Shown here one piece after another: positions 1 to 8,927 of a DNA stretch of 64,000 bases (position 1 is its first letter; the number at the start of each line of letters is the position of its first letter). The notes beneath the pieces were generated by a model that was not told the origin of the DNA, made no database searches, and saw only the letters and a program-made list of their open reading frames with translations. The stretch is from the NCBI RefSeq assembly GCF_004153455.1, contig NZ_SDQE01000011.1, positions 1-64,000 of the forward strand. Reading direction: 5' to 3'. Made by a program: the position numbers and the translations under genes. Source of the stretch: Allopusillimonas ginsengisoli. Lineage in GTDB: Bacteria; Pseudomonadota; Gammaproteobacteria; Burkholderiales; Burkholderiaceae_B.

Positions 1-50
1 TGCTTGAGGATGGCAATTATCTGACTGTCGGTAAAACGTGAGGTCTTCAT
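1..50 (-). CDS. IS3-family transposase OrfA, N-terminal fragment
   Basis: The minus strand from 50 reads MKTSRFTDSQIIAILKQ and then runs off the window. This is the conserved opening of OrfA proteins of the IS3 family (IS407/IS51-like groups), leading into the helix-turn-helix DNA-binding domain. OrfA is normally joined to OrfB (DDE integrase) by a programmed frameshift; neither the frameshift site nor OrfB is visible here. An AGGA sequence about 9 bases upstream is a plausible ribosome-binding site. Only 16 full codons are present, but the match to the family opening is distinctive. Confidence 0.8.
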   Translation of the reverse strand, partial: MKTSRFTDSQIIAILK

Positions 51-117
51 GCAAAATTTCCTGAATACTGCTGTTAGAAAATTCTACCTTTAAGACCGTT
101 CCTTTTCTGGGGGGATT
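1..117 (-). mobile_element. End of an IS3-family insertion sequence (partial)
   Basis: Read on the minus strand, the first 50 bases encode a typical start of an IS3-family OrfA transposase. They are preceded by a ribosome site (AGGA) and about 65 bases of non-coding IS end that finish in a run of C residues (TAATCCCCCCAG on the minus strand). Permease coding sequence resumes abruptly at about 118. The rest of the element lies off the left edge, so the terminal inverted repeats and target duplication cannot be compared. The exact IS boundary is uncertain by a few bases. Confidence 0.8.
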
Positions 118-348
118 ACCCTCGGCCTTGAGCTGGGGTCGACGATTGCATTTGCCGTGGTGACTGAAACCATCTTCTCGTGGCCAGGCGCCGGCAAATT
201 GATACTGGACAGCATCAATGCGCTCGACAGGCCTGTGATTGTGGGCTACCTCATTGTGATTGTCTGTTTGTTCATTACCTTGAATCTCGTTGTCGATATT
301 TTGTATCGCCTTCTGGATCCGCGTGTTCGTCTCGGGAGACCAGCATGA
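118..348 (+). pseudogene. DppB-type ABC permease, C-terminal remnant cut by IS
   Basis: This open frame continues straight out of the IS end and encodes the last 76 residues of a dipeptide/oligopeptide-type inner-membrane permease (DppB/OppB family). It carries the family tract VVTETIFSWPGAGKL followed by the final membrane span and the closing LLDPRVR motif. The N-terminal three quarters, including most membrane spans, are absent in this window. It overlaps the next permease by ATGA, the usual coupling in these operons. It cannot make a working permease from here. If the IS simply interrupts the gene, the 5' part should lie on the far side of the element. Confidence 0.85.
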
Positions 349-1256
349 CCGCCGCGACGATGGCCAGCGTTCCGTTCAAACTCGAATCCAACTGGCGCCA
401 GTTCAGACGAGACTTCTTTGCGTCCAAGGGCGCGGTGCTTGGATTGGCCGTGGCGCTGATGCTGATCGTGGCGGCCGTCTTTGCGCCGTGGGTGGCGCCC
501 CAGAATCCTTACGATCTGATGCAGATCAGCATCCTGGATGCACGGTTGCCGCCAGGTACGCTTAGTGAGATGGGGACATTCACGCATTGGTTGGGTACGG
601 ATGGCCAGGGGCGCGATCTGTTTTCCGCGGTGCTCTATGGCCTGCGCATCAGTTTGATGGTGGGCGTGGGATCGGCGCTTGCGGCGGGCATACTGGGCAC
701 GGTGCTGGGATTGGTCGCCGCGTATTTTGGCGGCAAGACGGATACGATGATCATGCGTCTGGTCGATCTGCTGCTGTCGCTTCCCTCCATTCTGGTGGCC
801 ATGATGATTCTCGCTTATCTGGGCAAGAGCATCGGCAACGTCATTATCACGCTGGTCATCATGGAGTGGGCCTATTACGCCCGCACCGCGCGCGGTCAGG
901 CACTGGTTGAACGCCAGCGCGATTATGTGGAAGCTGCGCGCTGCCTGGCGGTGCCGCAGTGGCGCATTGTGCTCAAGCATATCCTGCCGAACTGTCTGCC
1001 GCCGCTGATTGTGATTGGCACGCTGCAGATCGCGCGAGCGATCACGCTGGAAGCCACGCTGAGTTTTCTGGGTCTGGGCGTGCCGGTTACCGAGCCGTCA
1101 CTGGGATTGCTGATCTCCAATGGCTATCAGTACATGCTCTCGGGTGAATACTGGATCTGCTTTTATCCCGGCATTGCGCTGTTGATCACCATCGTCAGTC
1201 TCAACCTGGTAGGCGACCGCCTGCGCGACATATTCAATCCGAGGTTGCAGAAATGA
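345..1256 (+). CDS. Dipeptide-type ABC transporter permease, DppC family
   Basis: Second inner-membrane permease of a peptide/nickel-class ABC importer, 303 residues, the normal DppC length. The first membrane span lies near residues 30-50. The family tract HWLGTDGQGRDLFS (81-94) precedes the five-span core, and the EAA loop that contacts the ATPases is at about 195-210 (YVEAARCLAVP). The ATG at 345 overlaps the stop of the truncated DppB partner (ATGA) and its own stop overlaps the ATPase gene, so it belongs to one tight operon. Substrate is not readable from sequence; the family moves peptides, glutathione, opines, nickel and similar solutes. With its partner broken, import is doubtful. Confidence 0.92.
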   Translation: MTAATMASVPFKLESNWRQFRRDFFASKGAVLGLAVALMLIVAAVFAPWVAPQNPYDLMQISILDARLPPGTLSEMGTFTHWLGTDGQGRDLFSAVLYGLRISLMVGVGSALAAGILGTVLGLVAAYFGGKTDTMIMRLVDLLLSLPSILVAMMILAYLGKSIGNVIITLVIMEWAYYARTARGQALVERQRDYVEAARCLAVPQWRIVLKHILPNCLPPLIVIGTLQIARAITLEATLSFLGLGVPVTEPSLGLLISNGYQYMLSGEYWICFYPGIALLITIVSLNLVGDRLRDIFNPRLQK

Positions 1257-2236
1257 GCTCAGACATATTGCTGGATGTGCGGGGTTTGCGCACGCATTTT
1301 TTTACGCGTGCCGGTGTGGTTGCGGCGGTGGATGACGTGTCGTTCACATTGGAGCGGGGCAAGATACTCGGCCTGGTGGGCGAGTCTGGTTCCGGCAAAT
1401 CGGTGACGGGATTCTCAATCATGGGGCTGGTCGACAAGCCTGGCCAGGTGGTGGGTGGAGAAATCCTGTTCAAGGGCCAGGACCTGAACCGTCTTTCGGA
1501 AAAATCCTTCAGGCGCTTGCGGGGCAATCGCATTGCGATGATTTTTCAGGACCCGATGATGACGCTCAATCCTGTGTTGCGGGTAGACGTTCAGATGATT
1601 GAAACCGTGCTGGCTCACCAGAAGGTAAGCCGTGCGCAGGCGCGCGAGATGGCGCGCGATACGCTGGGGCTGATGGGGATTGCCAGCCCCGAAGAGCGAT
1701 TGATGGCGTATCCGCATCAGCTGTCCGGTGGCATGCGCCAGCGTATTGCTATTGCCATTGCGCTGTTGCATCGGCCCGAACTGATTGTGGCGGACGAGCC
1801 CACGACGGCGCTGGATGTGACGATACAGGGGCAGATTTTGTCTGAAGTGCAGAAGCTGACGCAGCGTTATGGCACGTCGCTGATCTGGATCACACACGAT
1901 TTGTCTGTGGTGGCCGGGCTGGCCGACGATGTGGCCGTGATGTATGCCGGGCGTATCGTCGAGCACGGAGCGGTCGGCAGTGTGCTGGATCGCCCGCTGC
2001 ATCCTTACACGCAGGGACTGCTGGACAGTTTGCCAAGCAATAACCGGCATGGTCAGCGCTTGCGGCAGATTCCTGGCATGACGCCCAGTTTGCTGGCGCT
2101 GCCGCCGCGTTGCGCGTTTGCCGAGCGTTGTTCGCGCCGTAGCGGCGCCTGTGAGCAGATCCCGAACATGCGTGTTGCCTCAGGCGCCCACGCTGTTCGG
2201 TGCTTTCATCCGACCAAAGACGAGGTGGCAGCATGA
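1253..2236 (+). CDS. ABC transporter ATP-binding protein, DppD family
   Basis: Cytoplasmic ATPase of the peptide-class importer, 327 residues. Walker A GESGSGKS is at about 43-50, the ABC signature LSGGMRQRI lies mid-protein, and Walker B is [10 protein letters not shown]. The C-terminal oligopeptide-transporter extension has spaced cysteines (CAFAERC, GAC, RCFHP), typical of the iron-sulfur-binding tail of DppD proteins. ATGA overlaps with both neighbours indicate translational coupling. It should pair with the next ATPase to energise the two permeases. Confidence 0.95.
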   Translation: MSSDILLDVRGLRTHFFTRAGVVAAVDDVSFTLERGKILGLVGESGSGKSVTGFSIMGLVDKPGQVVGGEILFKGQDLNRLSEKSFRRLRGNRIAMIFQDPMMTLNPVLRVDVQMIETVLAHQKVSRAQAREMARDTLGLMGIASPEERLMAYPHQLSGGMRQRIAIAIALLHRPELIVADEPTTALDVTIQGQILSEVQKLTQRYGTSLIWITHDLSVVAGLADDVAVMYAGRIVEHGAVGSVLDRPLHPYTQGLLDSLPSNNRHGQRLRQIPGMTPSLLALPPRCAFAERCSRRSGACEQIPNMRVASGAHAVRCFHPTKDEVAA

Positions 2237-3240
2237 CGACTGCGTTGCCATTGCTGGGCCTGCAGGGCGTGAGCCACCGGTTTGGGGAGCAGCCCGGCAA
2301 TATGATAGACCGTGCGTTCGAGCGCATGGGCCTGGGGACAAAGCCGCAGGTGACGCACGCGGTAGACGGCGTGGACCTGGCCGTCTATCCGGGCGAGGTT
2401 GTCGGCCTGGTGGGCGAGTCGGGCTGCGGCAAGTCCACCCTGGGCCGTATTGCCGCCGGCCTGCTCAAGCCCAGTGAAGGCGGGCTCAAGATTGACGGCA
2501 TCCCGGTTTCGGACATGGATGCCCGGCAGGCGACGCAGATGCGGCTGCGCATTCAGATGATTTTTCAGGATCCTTATGCCAGCTTGAATCCCCGGCGGCG
2601 CATCATGGACATCGTGGGCGAAGCGGCGGCCATTCATCGCATTGTGCCTCCCAAAGAGCTCGATGCCTACGTGTGCAGCCAGCTTGAGCGGGCAGGGCTG
2701 GATCCTGCCCTGCGCGGACGCTATCCGCACCAGTTCAGCGGAGGCCAGCGCCAGCGTATCGGTATTGCCCGTGCGCTGGCGGTCAAGCCCGATATGCTGG
2801 TGTGCGACGAAGCGGTGGCCGCGCTTGACGTGTCGATCCAGGCGCAAGTGCTCAATCTGTTCATGGACCTGCGCGAAGAACTGAATCTGACTTATCTCTT
2901 CATCAGCCATGACCTGGGTGTGGTGGAGCATTTGTCTGACAGGGTGGTCGTGATGTATCTCGGGCGCGTGGTGGAGACGGCGCCGGTGCGCGAGATCTTC
3001 AGACATCCCAATCACCCGTATACCAAGGCACTGCTCAATGAAGTGCCACGCATCGATGTGCGCCGCAAGGCGTACAGCGCCATAAAAGGCGAAATTCCCA
3101 GCCCCCTGGCGCCGCCCTCGGGCTGCCATTTTCATCCGCGCTGCCCGCATGCCATGGCGCGCTGCAAGACGGAAACCCCGGCATTGCGCAGCATTGGCGC
3201 AGGCCACCTGAGTGCCTGCCATCTCGACGATGGCAAATAA
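2233..3240 (+). CDS. ABC transporter ATP-binding protein, DppF family
   Basis: Second ATPase of the importer, 335 residues. It starts at the ATG of an ATGA overlap; an upstream in-frame start would extend into the preceding gene without its own ribosome site. Walker A GESGCGKST is at about 61-69 and the signature is FSGGQRQRI. Walker B is followed by DEAVAALDV, where most DppF proteins read DEPVSALDV, so the usual proline is alanine. A C-terminal oligopeptide-transporter domain with cysteines (CHFHPRC, ARC) is present. An insertion of about 20 residues (GNMIDRAFERMGLG) before the conserved AVDGVDL tract is common in this branch. Confidence 0.94.
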   Translation: MTTALPLLGLQGVSHRFGEQPGNMIDRAFERMGLGTKPQVTHAVDGVDLAVYPGEVVGLVGESGCGKSTLGRIAAGLLKPSEGGLKIDGIPVSDMDARQATQMRLRIQMIFQDPYASLNPRRRIMDIVGEAAAIHRIVPPKELDAYVCSQLERAGLDPALRGRYPHQFSGGQRQRIGIARALAVKPDMLVCDEAVAALDVSIQAQVLNLFMDLREELNLTYLFISHDLGVVEHLSDRVVVMYLGRVVETAPVREIFRHPNHPYTKALLNEVPRIDVRRKAYSAIKGEIPSPLAPPSGCHFHPRCPHAMARCKTETPALRSIGAGHLSACHLDDGK

Positions 3241-3285
3241 CAAACAACATCCACACATAAGTATCCTGACAACGGAGACATCTTC

Positions 3286-4860
3286 ATGCAAAAGAAGCTG
3301 ATTTGTGCAATTGCCGCCGGGCTGTTGACGGCTGCATCGCTGGCCCATGCCGACACCTTGAACATTGGATTTGCGGACCCGGTGTCCTCTCTGGATCCGC
3401 AACTGAATAACTTTGCTGGTGATCGTTCTGTCGATCTGCATTTTTTCAACTTGCTGGTTCAGAGCGGCGACGGCGGGTTGCGGCCGGATCTGGCGACCAG
3501 CTGGAAACCGTTGGACGACAATACGTGGGAGTTCAAGCTCAACCCTGAGGCGAAGTGGTCGGATGGCACGCCACTCAAGGTCGAGGACGTTATTTTTTCA
3601 TTGAAGCGGGCAGGGAATGTGCCCGGCTCGGTGGCCACGTTCGCGGGCTTTGTGCGCATGGTGGCGTCTGCCGAAAAAAAGGATGAGCACACACTGATCG
3701 TCAAGACCAAAGAGCCTACGCCGAATCTGCCTTTGAATCTGTCGTCGGTGCACATTGTGAGCGAGCATGTGGGCAGTACCGCCAACCCTGAAGACTACAA
3801 CAGCGGCAAGGCGGTGGTGGGCACGGGCCCCTACAAGCTGGTTTCCTATACACCCGGCGACCGTGTGGTGATGGAGCGCAATGACGCCTACTTCGGCGGC
3901 CCGCAACCCTGGGAGAAGGTCAACTATCGCTACATCAGCAATCCTGCGGCCCGTACCGCGGCCTTGCTCTCGGGCGACGTGGATGTCATCGACAAGGTAT
4001 CGGTGTCGGACCTTGCCCGATTGAACTCCTCGCCGGATGTCTCGGTGTTTGCCTATAACGGCTTGCGCGCAATGCTGTTGCAGCCCAGTTTTCGCGAAGG
4101 CCCGAATCAGTTCATCAGGGACAACGCGGGCAAGGAAATGGCGGAAAACCCCTTGCGGGATGTTCGCGTGCGCAAGGCCTTGTCGCTTGCCATCAATCGC
4201 CAAGCCATTGCGGATCGCATCATGCAGGACACTGTGACAGTGGCCAATCAATGGATGCCCGCCGGCAGCATAGGCTACAACCCGGAACTCAAGGATATTC
4301 CCTACGATGCGGCCAAGGCCAAGGCGCTGCTGGCAGAGGCCGGGTTGCCGGAAGGCTTCCAGCTGACCATGCACGTGCCCTCTGATCGCTATCCCCTGGC
4401 GCCTGAAACCGCTCAGGCGGTTGCCCAGTTCTGGGCGCGTGTTGGCGTGAAGACCAAGGTCGAGGTTGTGCCTTGGGCCGTCTATGCCGGGCAGGCCCGC
4501 AAGAACGAATACGCCATGAGCATGATTGCATGGGGAAATGGAACGGGCGAAGCCAGCTATGCTTTGGTCAACATTCTTGCGACGGTGTCGCCGGAAAAAG
4601 GGCTGGGCGCATCGAACTGGGGCCACTACAGCAGTGCGAAGGTCGACGGCTTCCTGAGCCAGGCAACGGTAGAGTTTGATGACGCGAAGCGTGAGGCGAT
4701 TCTGCGTGAAGCGGCGGCTGCGGTCAGGGAAGAAGAAGGGATCTTGCCGCTGTATCACTACAAGAATATCTGGGCCGCGAAAAAAGGCTTGAAGGTCGTG
4801 CCCTGGACGAGCGATCGCACTGTGGCCATGATGGTGAGCAAAGAAGCGGAAGCGAAGTAG
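3286..4860 (+). CDS. Periplasmic solute-binding protein, peptide/nickel class (SBP family 5)
   Basis: Binding protein of the importer, 524 residues. A classical signal peptide (MQKKLICAIAAGLLTAASLAHA) ends near residue 22 with no lipobox cysteine, so the protein should be free in the periplasm. Family-5 features follow: a solute-contact tract near the start (DPVSSLDPQLNN), WEFKLNPEAKWSDGTPL, and NPLRDVRVRKALSLAINR. It follows the ATPase genes by 45 bases with a GGAG ribosome site, an unusual last position for a binding protein gene. From memory it resembles the binding proteins found with Avi_7169/Avi_7170-type CMD proteins; that link needs an HMM search. Ligand unknown. Confidence 0.9.
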   Translation: MQKKLICAIAAGLLTAASLAHADTLNIGFADPVSSLDPQLNNFAGDRSVDLHFFNLLVQSGDGGLRPDLATSWKPLDDNTWEFKLNPEAKWSDGTPLKVEDVIFSLKRAGNVPGSVATFAGFVRMVASAEKKDEHTLIVKTKEPTPNLPLNLSSVHIVSEHVGSTANPEDYNSGKAVVGTGPYKLVSYTPGDRVVMERNDAYFGGPQPWEKVNYRYISNPAARTAALLSGDVDVIDKVSVSDLARLNSSPDVSVFAYNGLRAMLLQPSFREGPNQFIRDNAGKEMAENPLRDVRVRKALSLAINRQAIADRIMQDTVTVANQWMPAGSIGYNPELKDIPYDAAKAKALLAEAGLPEGFQLTMHVPSDRYPLAPETAQAVAQFWARVGVKTKVEVVPWAVYAGQARKNEYAMSMIAWGNGTGEASYALVNILATVSPEKGLGASNWGHYSSAKVDGFLSQATVEFDDAKREAILREAAAAVREEEGILPLYHYKNIWAAKKGLKVVPWTSDRTVAMMVSKEAEAK

Positions 4861-4867
4861 GAGAAGC

Positions 4868-6193
4868 ATGATGGCCATCGATCAGAACGCAGCGTCCATT
4901 CGCCTGAGCATTGCCCCATCCGACGCCTTGGTCGATGTGCCGCGCCGCATCCGTGTCGAGGGCGCGGCGCCCTTCGCCAGGGTGATGCTGCGCACGCATA
5001 CGTGCCGCGCGGGAGGGGTGATCTGGCGTAGCGAAGCCTGCTTTCAGGCAGACGAGCAAGGCGTTGTCGACCTGGACGCCTGCGCGCCGTTATCGGGCAG
5101 TTACGAGGGCGTGTCGGGCATGGGGCTGATCTGGTCGCAATGTCCGGAGCGGGACGGCACACATGAGGTTTATCCTGACGATCTTCTGGCGTCCTTGGCC
5201 ACGCATATTGAGGCTGACGTCGCGGGGCAGGCCGCGAGCGGTGTGCTGATTCAGCGATTTGCCTTGCCGGGTGTGGTGCGTGAAGAGGTTCGCGAAGAGG
5301 GGTTGGTCGGCACTTTGTTTCGGCCTGCCACGCCTGGCCCGCATCCGGCTGTGATGATACTGAATGGATCAGGCGGCGGCATCAATGAACCCCGGGCGGC
5401 GCTGTATGCCTCGCACGGCTATATTGCTTTTGCGCTTGCCTATTTCAAGGCGCCGGGCCTGTCGGATTATATTTCCAACACGCCGCTCGAGTACTTCAAG
5501 ACGGGGCTGGACTGGATCAGGAAAACACAGCAGCCCAAGAATGGTTTCGTGGCGATCAACGGCCAGTCCCGAGGCGGAGAGCTGGTGCTGTTGCTCTCGA
5601 CGGTTTACCCCGACGATGTTTCGGCGGTGGTGGCCTATGTGCCGGGCGCATTGGTGCATGGGGGGCAGAACGCCTGCGACCCATCCGTGGGCCGCAACGG
5701 ACCTGCCTGGCTGTTGGAGGGAAAACCGCTCGTGCACGTGTGGGATGACAATCGGACAGCCAGTTGGGCGTCATTCGACGAGGGCGGGCGGCATGCGGTG
5801 GCGCTGCAGACGGCGCTGCAGGATGCTGACGCGGTCGCGCGTGCGCGCATTCCTGTTGAAAAGAGCCGCGCGCCCATCATTCTGCTTTCGGGTACCGATG
5901 ATGCGGCATGGCCATCCAGTCTTTACAGCAAGATGGTCGTTGATACCTTGCAGGTGCACAAGCACCCTTACGATGTGCAATGGGTCGATACGCTGGACGG
6001 CGGGCACGCGATCGTGTTTCCGTATATTCCCACCACGCAGATCACGCACAGGCATCCCGTTACCGGGAGAATGTTCACCGGGGGCGGGGCGCCCGCGCCC
6101 AACGCGCAGTCCAATGAACACTCGTGGGAGCAGATCAAGGATTTTCTGGCGCGCGCAGTGATCGATCATGCGCAGCGGTTATCGCCCTCCTGA
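4868..6193 (+). CDS. BAAT-family acyl-CoA thioesterase / acyltransferase-like hydrolase
   Basis: Cytoplasmic alpha/beta hydrolase of 441 residues with the two-domain layout of acyl-CoA thioester hydrolase / bile-acid-CoA amino acid N-acyltransferases: an N-terminal beta-sandwich (about 15-150) and a C-terminal hydrolase (about 170-430). The nucleophile elbow is GQSRGG with Ser near 234, an oxyanion tract is NGSGGG near 167-172, a candidate acid lies in SGTDDAAW, and the histidine is in DGGHAI. It begins 7 bases after the transporter operon with an AGGAG site, so it is probably co-transcribed and acts on the imported compound or its CoA ester. Its end overlaps the convergent LysR gene by 15 bases. 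Confidence 0.8.
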   Translation: MMAIDQNAASIRLSIAPSDALVDVPRRIRVEGAAPFARVMLRTHTCRAGGVIWRSEACFQADEQGVVDLDACAPLSGSYEGVSGMGLIWSQCPERDGTHEVYPDDLLASLATHIEADVAGQAASGVLIQRFALPGVVREEVREEGLVGTLFRPATPGPHPAVMILNGSGGGINEPRAALYASHGYIAFALAYFKAPGLSDYISNTPLEYFKTGLDWIRKTQQPKNGFVAINGQSRGGELVLLLSTVYPDDVSAVVAYVPGALVHGGQNACDPSVGRNGPAWLLEGKPLVHVWDDNRTASWASFDEGGRHAVALQTALQDADAVARARIPVEKSRAPIILLSGTDDAAWPSSLYSKMVVDTLQVHKHPYDVQWVDTLDGGHAIVFPYIPTTQITHRHPVTGRMFTGGGAPAPNAQSNEHSWEQIKDFLARAVIDHAQRLSPS

Positions 6194-7099
6194 TCCTTGC
6201 TCACTATCCTGGCGCGACGCGGTTTGAAGACAGTCCAGCAAGGCTTCGGCATAAGGCGTTGATTGCTGTTCATCCACGCGTTTGCAGATGGTCAGCGGAC
6301 GCACAGCCCAGGGTTCATTCAATGGCAGGATGCACACGCCTTCGCGATTGAGCGATTGCAGCACGGGCCTGGGTATCAGCCCAATGCCCGCGCCAGCCCG
6401 CACAAGCGACAGGATCGAGGCAAAGCTGCTGACCTGGATGCGGACATCGAGTTGCAGACGCAAGGAGGCGGCCTTGTTCATGAGATAGGTATAGATCGCG
6501 CTGCCGCTGTTCATGGAAATGAAGGGGCGTTGCAGGCATTCGGCAAATGTGATTGAAGATTGGCGGGCAAGGGCGTCTCCGGGCGGCACCACCACCATAA
6601 GCTCATTCTGGCGGTAAGGCAGGAATGCAAGCGCCGGGTGTGTTTCGTTCCAGGTGACGATGCCGATGTCGGCGCGCCCGTCCAGCACCGCGGCAACGGT
6701 CTCATGGCTGAGGCGTTCCTGAACCGAAACGCGGACCTCGGGATAATCCAGAAGAAAGCGCTGCATATCCTGGGGAACGAACGAGGCCAGTGCGCTGCTG
6801 CTGGCGTACAGGGTGACCTGCGCCCGGATGCCATTGGCATAGGGCGCGAGATCGGAATGCATCTGCTCCAGGCCGGCCAGGCAACGCCTGCAGTGTTCGA
6901 GCATGATCTGCCCGGCGCGGGTCAGCGATACGCCACGGGCTTCACGCTTGAACAGTTGCGTGCCCAGCGTTTCTTCGAGCTGCTTGATGCGCAGGCTGGC
7001 GGACGATGGTGCGAGAAAGCAGGCTGCGCCGCCGCGCGACACATTGCCGGCGTCGGCAATGGCGGCGAATAGCTTGAGATCAATCAGGTCGTAGCGCAT
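6179..7099 (-). CDS. LysR-family transcriptional regulator
   Basis: A 306-residue LTTR with an N-terminal winged helix-turn-helix (about 1-60; LKLFAAIADAGNVSRGGAACFLAPSSASLRIKQLEETLGTQLF is the recognition region in two parts) and a C-terminal periplasmic-binding-like effector domain. It is divergent from the FAD oxidoreductase at 7313 and convergent with the hydrolase at 4868, so it probably governs the monooxygenase/CMD genes and perhaps itself. The inducer cannot be read from sequence. Start chosen as the first ATG aligning with the family N-terminus. Confidence 0.9.
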   Translation of the reverse strand: MRYDLIDLKLFAAIADAGNVSRGGAACFLAPSSASLRIKQLEETLGTQLFKREARGVSLTRAGQIMLEHCRRCLAGLEQMHSDLAPYANGIRAQVTLYASSSALASFVPQDMQRFLLDYPEVRVSVQERLSHETVAAVLDGRADIGIVTWNETHPALAFLPYRQNELMVVVPPGDALARQSSITFAECLQRPFISMNSGSAIYTYLMNKAASLRLQLDVRIQVSSFASILSLVRAGAGIGLIPRPVLQSLNREGVCILPLNEPWAVRPLTICKRVDEQQSTPYAEALLDCLQTASRQDSEQGSGGR

Positions 7100-7198
7100 G
7101 AGCTATTGCCTTATACAAAAGATACTTTTTGGAGAACCCGCTTGTTGGCGTCGGGAGGGCATGAAAGACTATACGTAATAAGAAAACAGATCGATGCG

Positions 7199-7213
7199 TT
7201 TGTCAAAGACAAA
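7199..7213. promoter_or_regulatory. Inverted repeat, candidate LysR operator
   Basis: TTTGTCAAAGACAAA is a perfect inverted repeat with 6-base arms and a 3-base spacer. It lies about 100 bases from each of the two divergent start codons (LysR at 7099, oxidoreductase at 7313), where an LTTR site is expected. This is inference from symmetry and position only. Confidence 0.45.
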
Positions 7214-7312
7214 TTGTCAGAAGGTTTTGTGACCAGATCAAAAATGCCTTCTTTTTCTCCTGTGGCAATGAATAGTTCCGAGAGAAGGCGATAGAACAAG
7301 GTGAGAGAAAAC

Positions 7313-8827
7313 ATGCGTATTACAGAAACGAGCTCCAACGGGGACGCGTATGCCGATACCGGCTTGCTTGTGGCTAAGCCCGCCAGGCCGGAGGCGCCGT
7401 CACAGTCTGCGGGATTGACGGGCCTGGCTGGCCTGGAGGCGAGGCTCGCACAAGATCTTGCGTGGCTCGATCTGCCCTGCCAGCCCTGGGTTCCGAGCAG
7501 TGAAGTGAATGGAGAGGCATTGCTGGATGTTGCCATTATCGGAGGCGGGATGGCGGGGTTGGCGGCGGCGACCAGCCTGAGGCATCTGGGCTTGCGCGCA
7601 TGCATTTTCGACAGCGCGCCGGCAGGGTATGAAGGCCCGTGGGCGACAACCGCGCGGATGGAAACCTTGCGGTCGCCCAAGCAACTGACGGGCCCGGCCC
7701 TGGGCCTGCCTGCGCTGACGTTTCGCGCATGGTTCGAGGCACAGTTCGGCCTGTCGGCCTGGGAGGCGCTGGACAAGATTCCCCGCCTGCAATGGATGGA
7801 CTATCTACGCTGGTATCGCAAGGTGCTGAACCTCGATGTCCGCAACGAGCATTGCGTCATCGACATTGTTCCGCACGAGGACTATGTCACCTTGAAGATT
7901 CAAGCGCCGCAGGGCCTGTCGACCGTGCACGCGCGCCGGGTCGTGTTGGCGACGGGACGGGCTGGACTGGGCGGCGCGTACATCCCTGATTTCATGAGGA
8001 CGGTGTCGCGCAAGTACTGGGCGCACTCGTCCGATACGACGGACTACACCACGCTGCGGGGCCTGCGGGTGGGCGTTGTCGGAGCCGGCGCGTCCGCCAT
8101 GGATTCGGCGGCCACCGCGCTTGAAAACGGCGCCGCGCGCGTGGACATGTTGATTCGTCGTGCGGATATACCGCGGGTGAACAAGGGCAAGGGCGCGGGC
8201 AATGCCGGCTTTACCCATGGCTATCAGCATTTGCCCGACGACTGGAAATGGCGCATACGGCATTACATCAATGTGCAGCAGGTACCGCCGCCCAGAGCCA
8301 GCGTGCTCAGGGTATCGCGCCATGACAATGCATACTTCAATCTGGGCACGCCGGTGCAGCGCGTTCTCGAGAAGGATGGCTATCTTCAGGTCGACACGCC
8401 GAACAAAACATTCGAGGTGGATTTTCTGATCCTGTCCACGGGCTTTTTCGTGGACTGGCACGCGCGCCCGGAGTACGCCACGATTGCGCCGCACATACGG
8501 TTGTGGGGCGAGCGGTATCAGCCAGGCGAAGGCCAGGAAGACAGGGAGCTTGAGGGCTCGCCCGATTTGGGGCCGGTATTCGAGTTCCAGGAGAAGCAGG
8601 GGCACCCTATGCCGGGTCTGTCGCGCATACATTGTCTTTGCTATCCGGCAACGCTGACGCATGGCACGGTCTCGGGCGATATTCCGGCCATCAGCGATGG
8701 CGCGGAGCGGCTGTCCAAGGGCATCGCAAGCCTGCTGTTCTGCGAGAACGTTTCCCGGCATTTCGAGGATCTGCAGACGTTTGACGAGCCCGAGGTATTC
8801 GGCGACGAATGGACGCCCGCGGCGTAG
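7313..8827 (+). CDS. FAD/NAD(P)-binding monooxygenase-like oxidoreductase
   Basis: A 504-residue flavoprotein with two Rossmann folds: the FAD site GGGMAGLAAA near 77-86 and the NAD(P) site GAGASAMDSA near 257-266. It also has a late ATG motif-like strand (VLATGRAG) and a family tract LILSTGFFVDW. This arrangement fits flavin-containing monooxygenases and related ornithine/lysine N-hydroxylase-like enzymes; the exact substrate is unknown. The first 70 residues before the FAD site are longer than usual. I chose ATG 7313, which has a GAGAGAA site; a GTG at 7301 is the alternative. It is divergent from the LysR gene and precedes the CMD pair by 100 bases. Confidence 0.8.
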   Translation: MRITETSSNGDAYADTGLLVAKPARPEAPSQSAGLTGLAGLEARLAQDLAWLDLPCQPWVPSSEVNGEALLDVAIIGGGMAGLAAATSLRHLGLRACIFDSAPAGYEGPWATTARMETLRSPKQLTGPALGLPALTFRAWFEAQFGLSAWEALDKIPRLQWMDYLRWYRKVLNLDVRNEHCVIDIVPHEDYVTLKIQAPQGLSTVHARRVVLATGRAGLGGAYIPDFMRTVSRKYWAHSSDTTDYTTLRGLRVGVVGAGASAMDSAATALENGAARVDMLIRRADIPRVNKGKGAGNAGFTHGYQHLPDDWKWRIRHYINVQQVPPPRASVLRVSRHDNAYFNLGTPVQRVLEKDGYLQVDTPNKTFEVDFLILSTGFFVDWHARPEYATIAPHIRLWGERYQPGEGQEDRELEGSPDLGPVFEFQEKQGHPMPGLSRIHCLCYPATLTHGTVSGDIPAISDGAERLSKGIASLLFCENVSRHFEDLQTFDEPEVFGDEWTPAA

Positions 8828-8927
8828 GCTCGTGGGCATCGGGGCCTGGCGCTGTCCTGTTGCCGGCCGCAGCAGGCCCATGCGACAGGCACGATCGGAT
8901 TAGTTTAATTTTTTTGGAGGAGAACTC

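Noticed and set aside
2206-3441. Minus-strand frame over DppF and binding protein start
   Set aside because: Antisense to an ATPase with complete Walker motifs.
3598-4878. Minus-strand frame over the binding protein
   Set aside because: Antisense; no family similarity; real gene has signal peptide and family tracts.
8840-8927. Attenuator-like hairpin (GGGCCTG/CAGGCCC) before the CMD gene
   Set aside because: Long 24-base loop and weak link to the later T run; not convincing.
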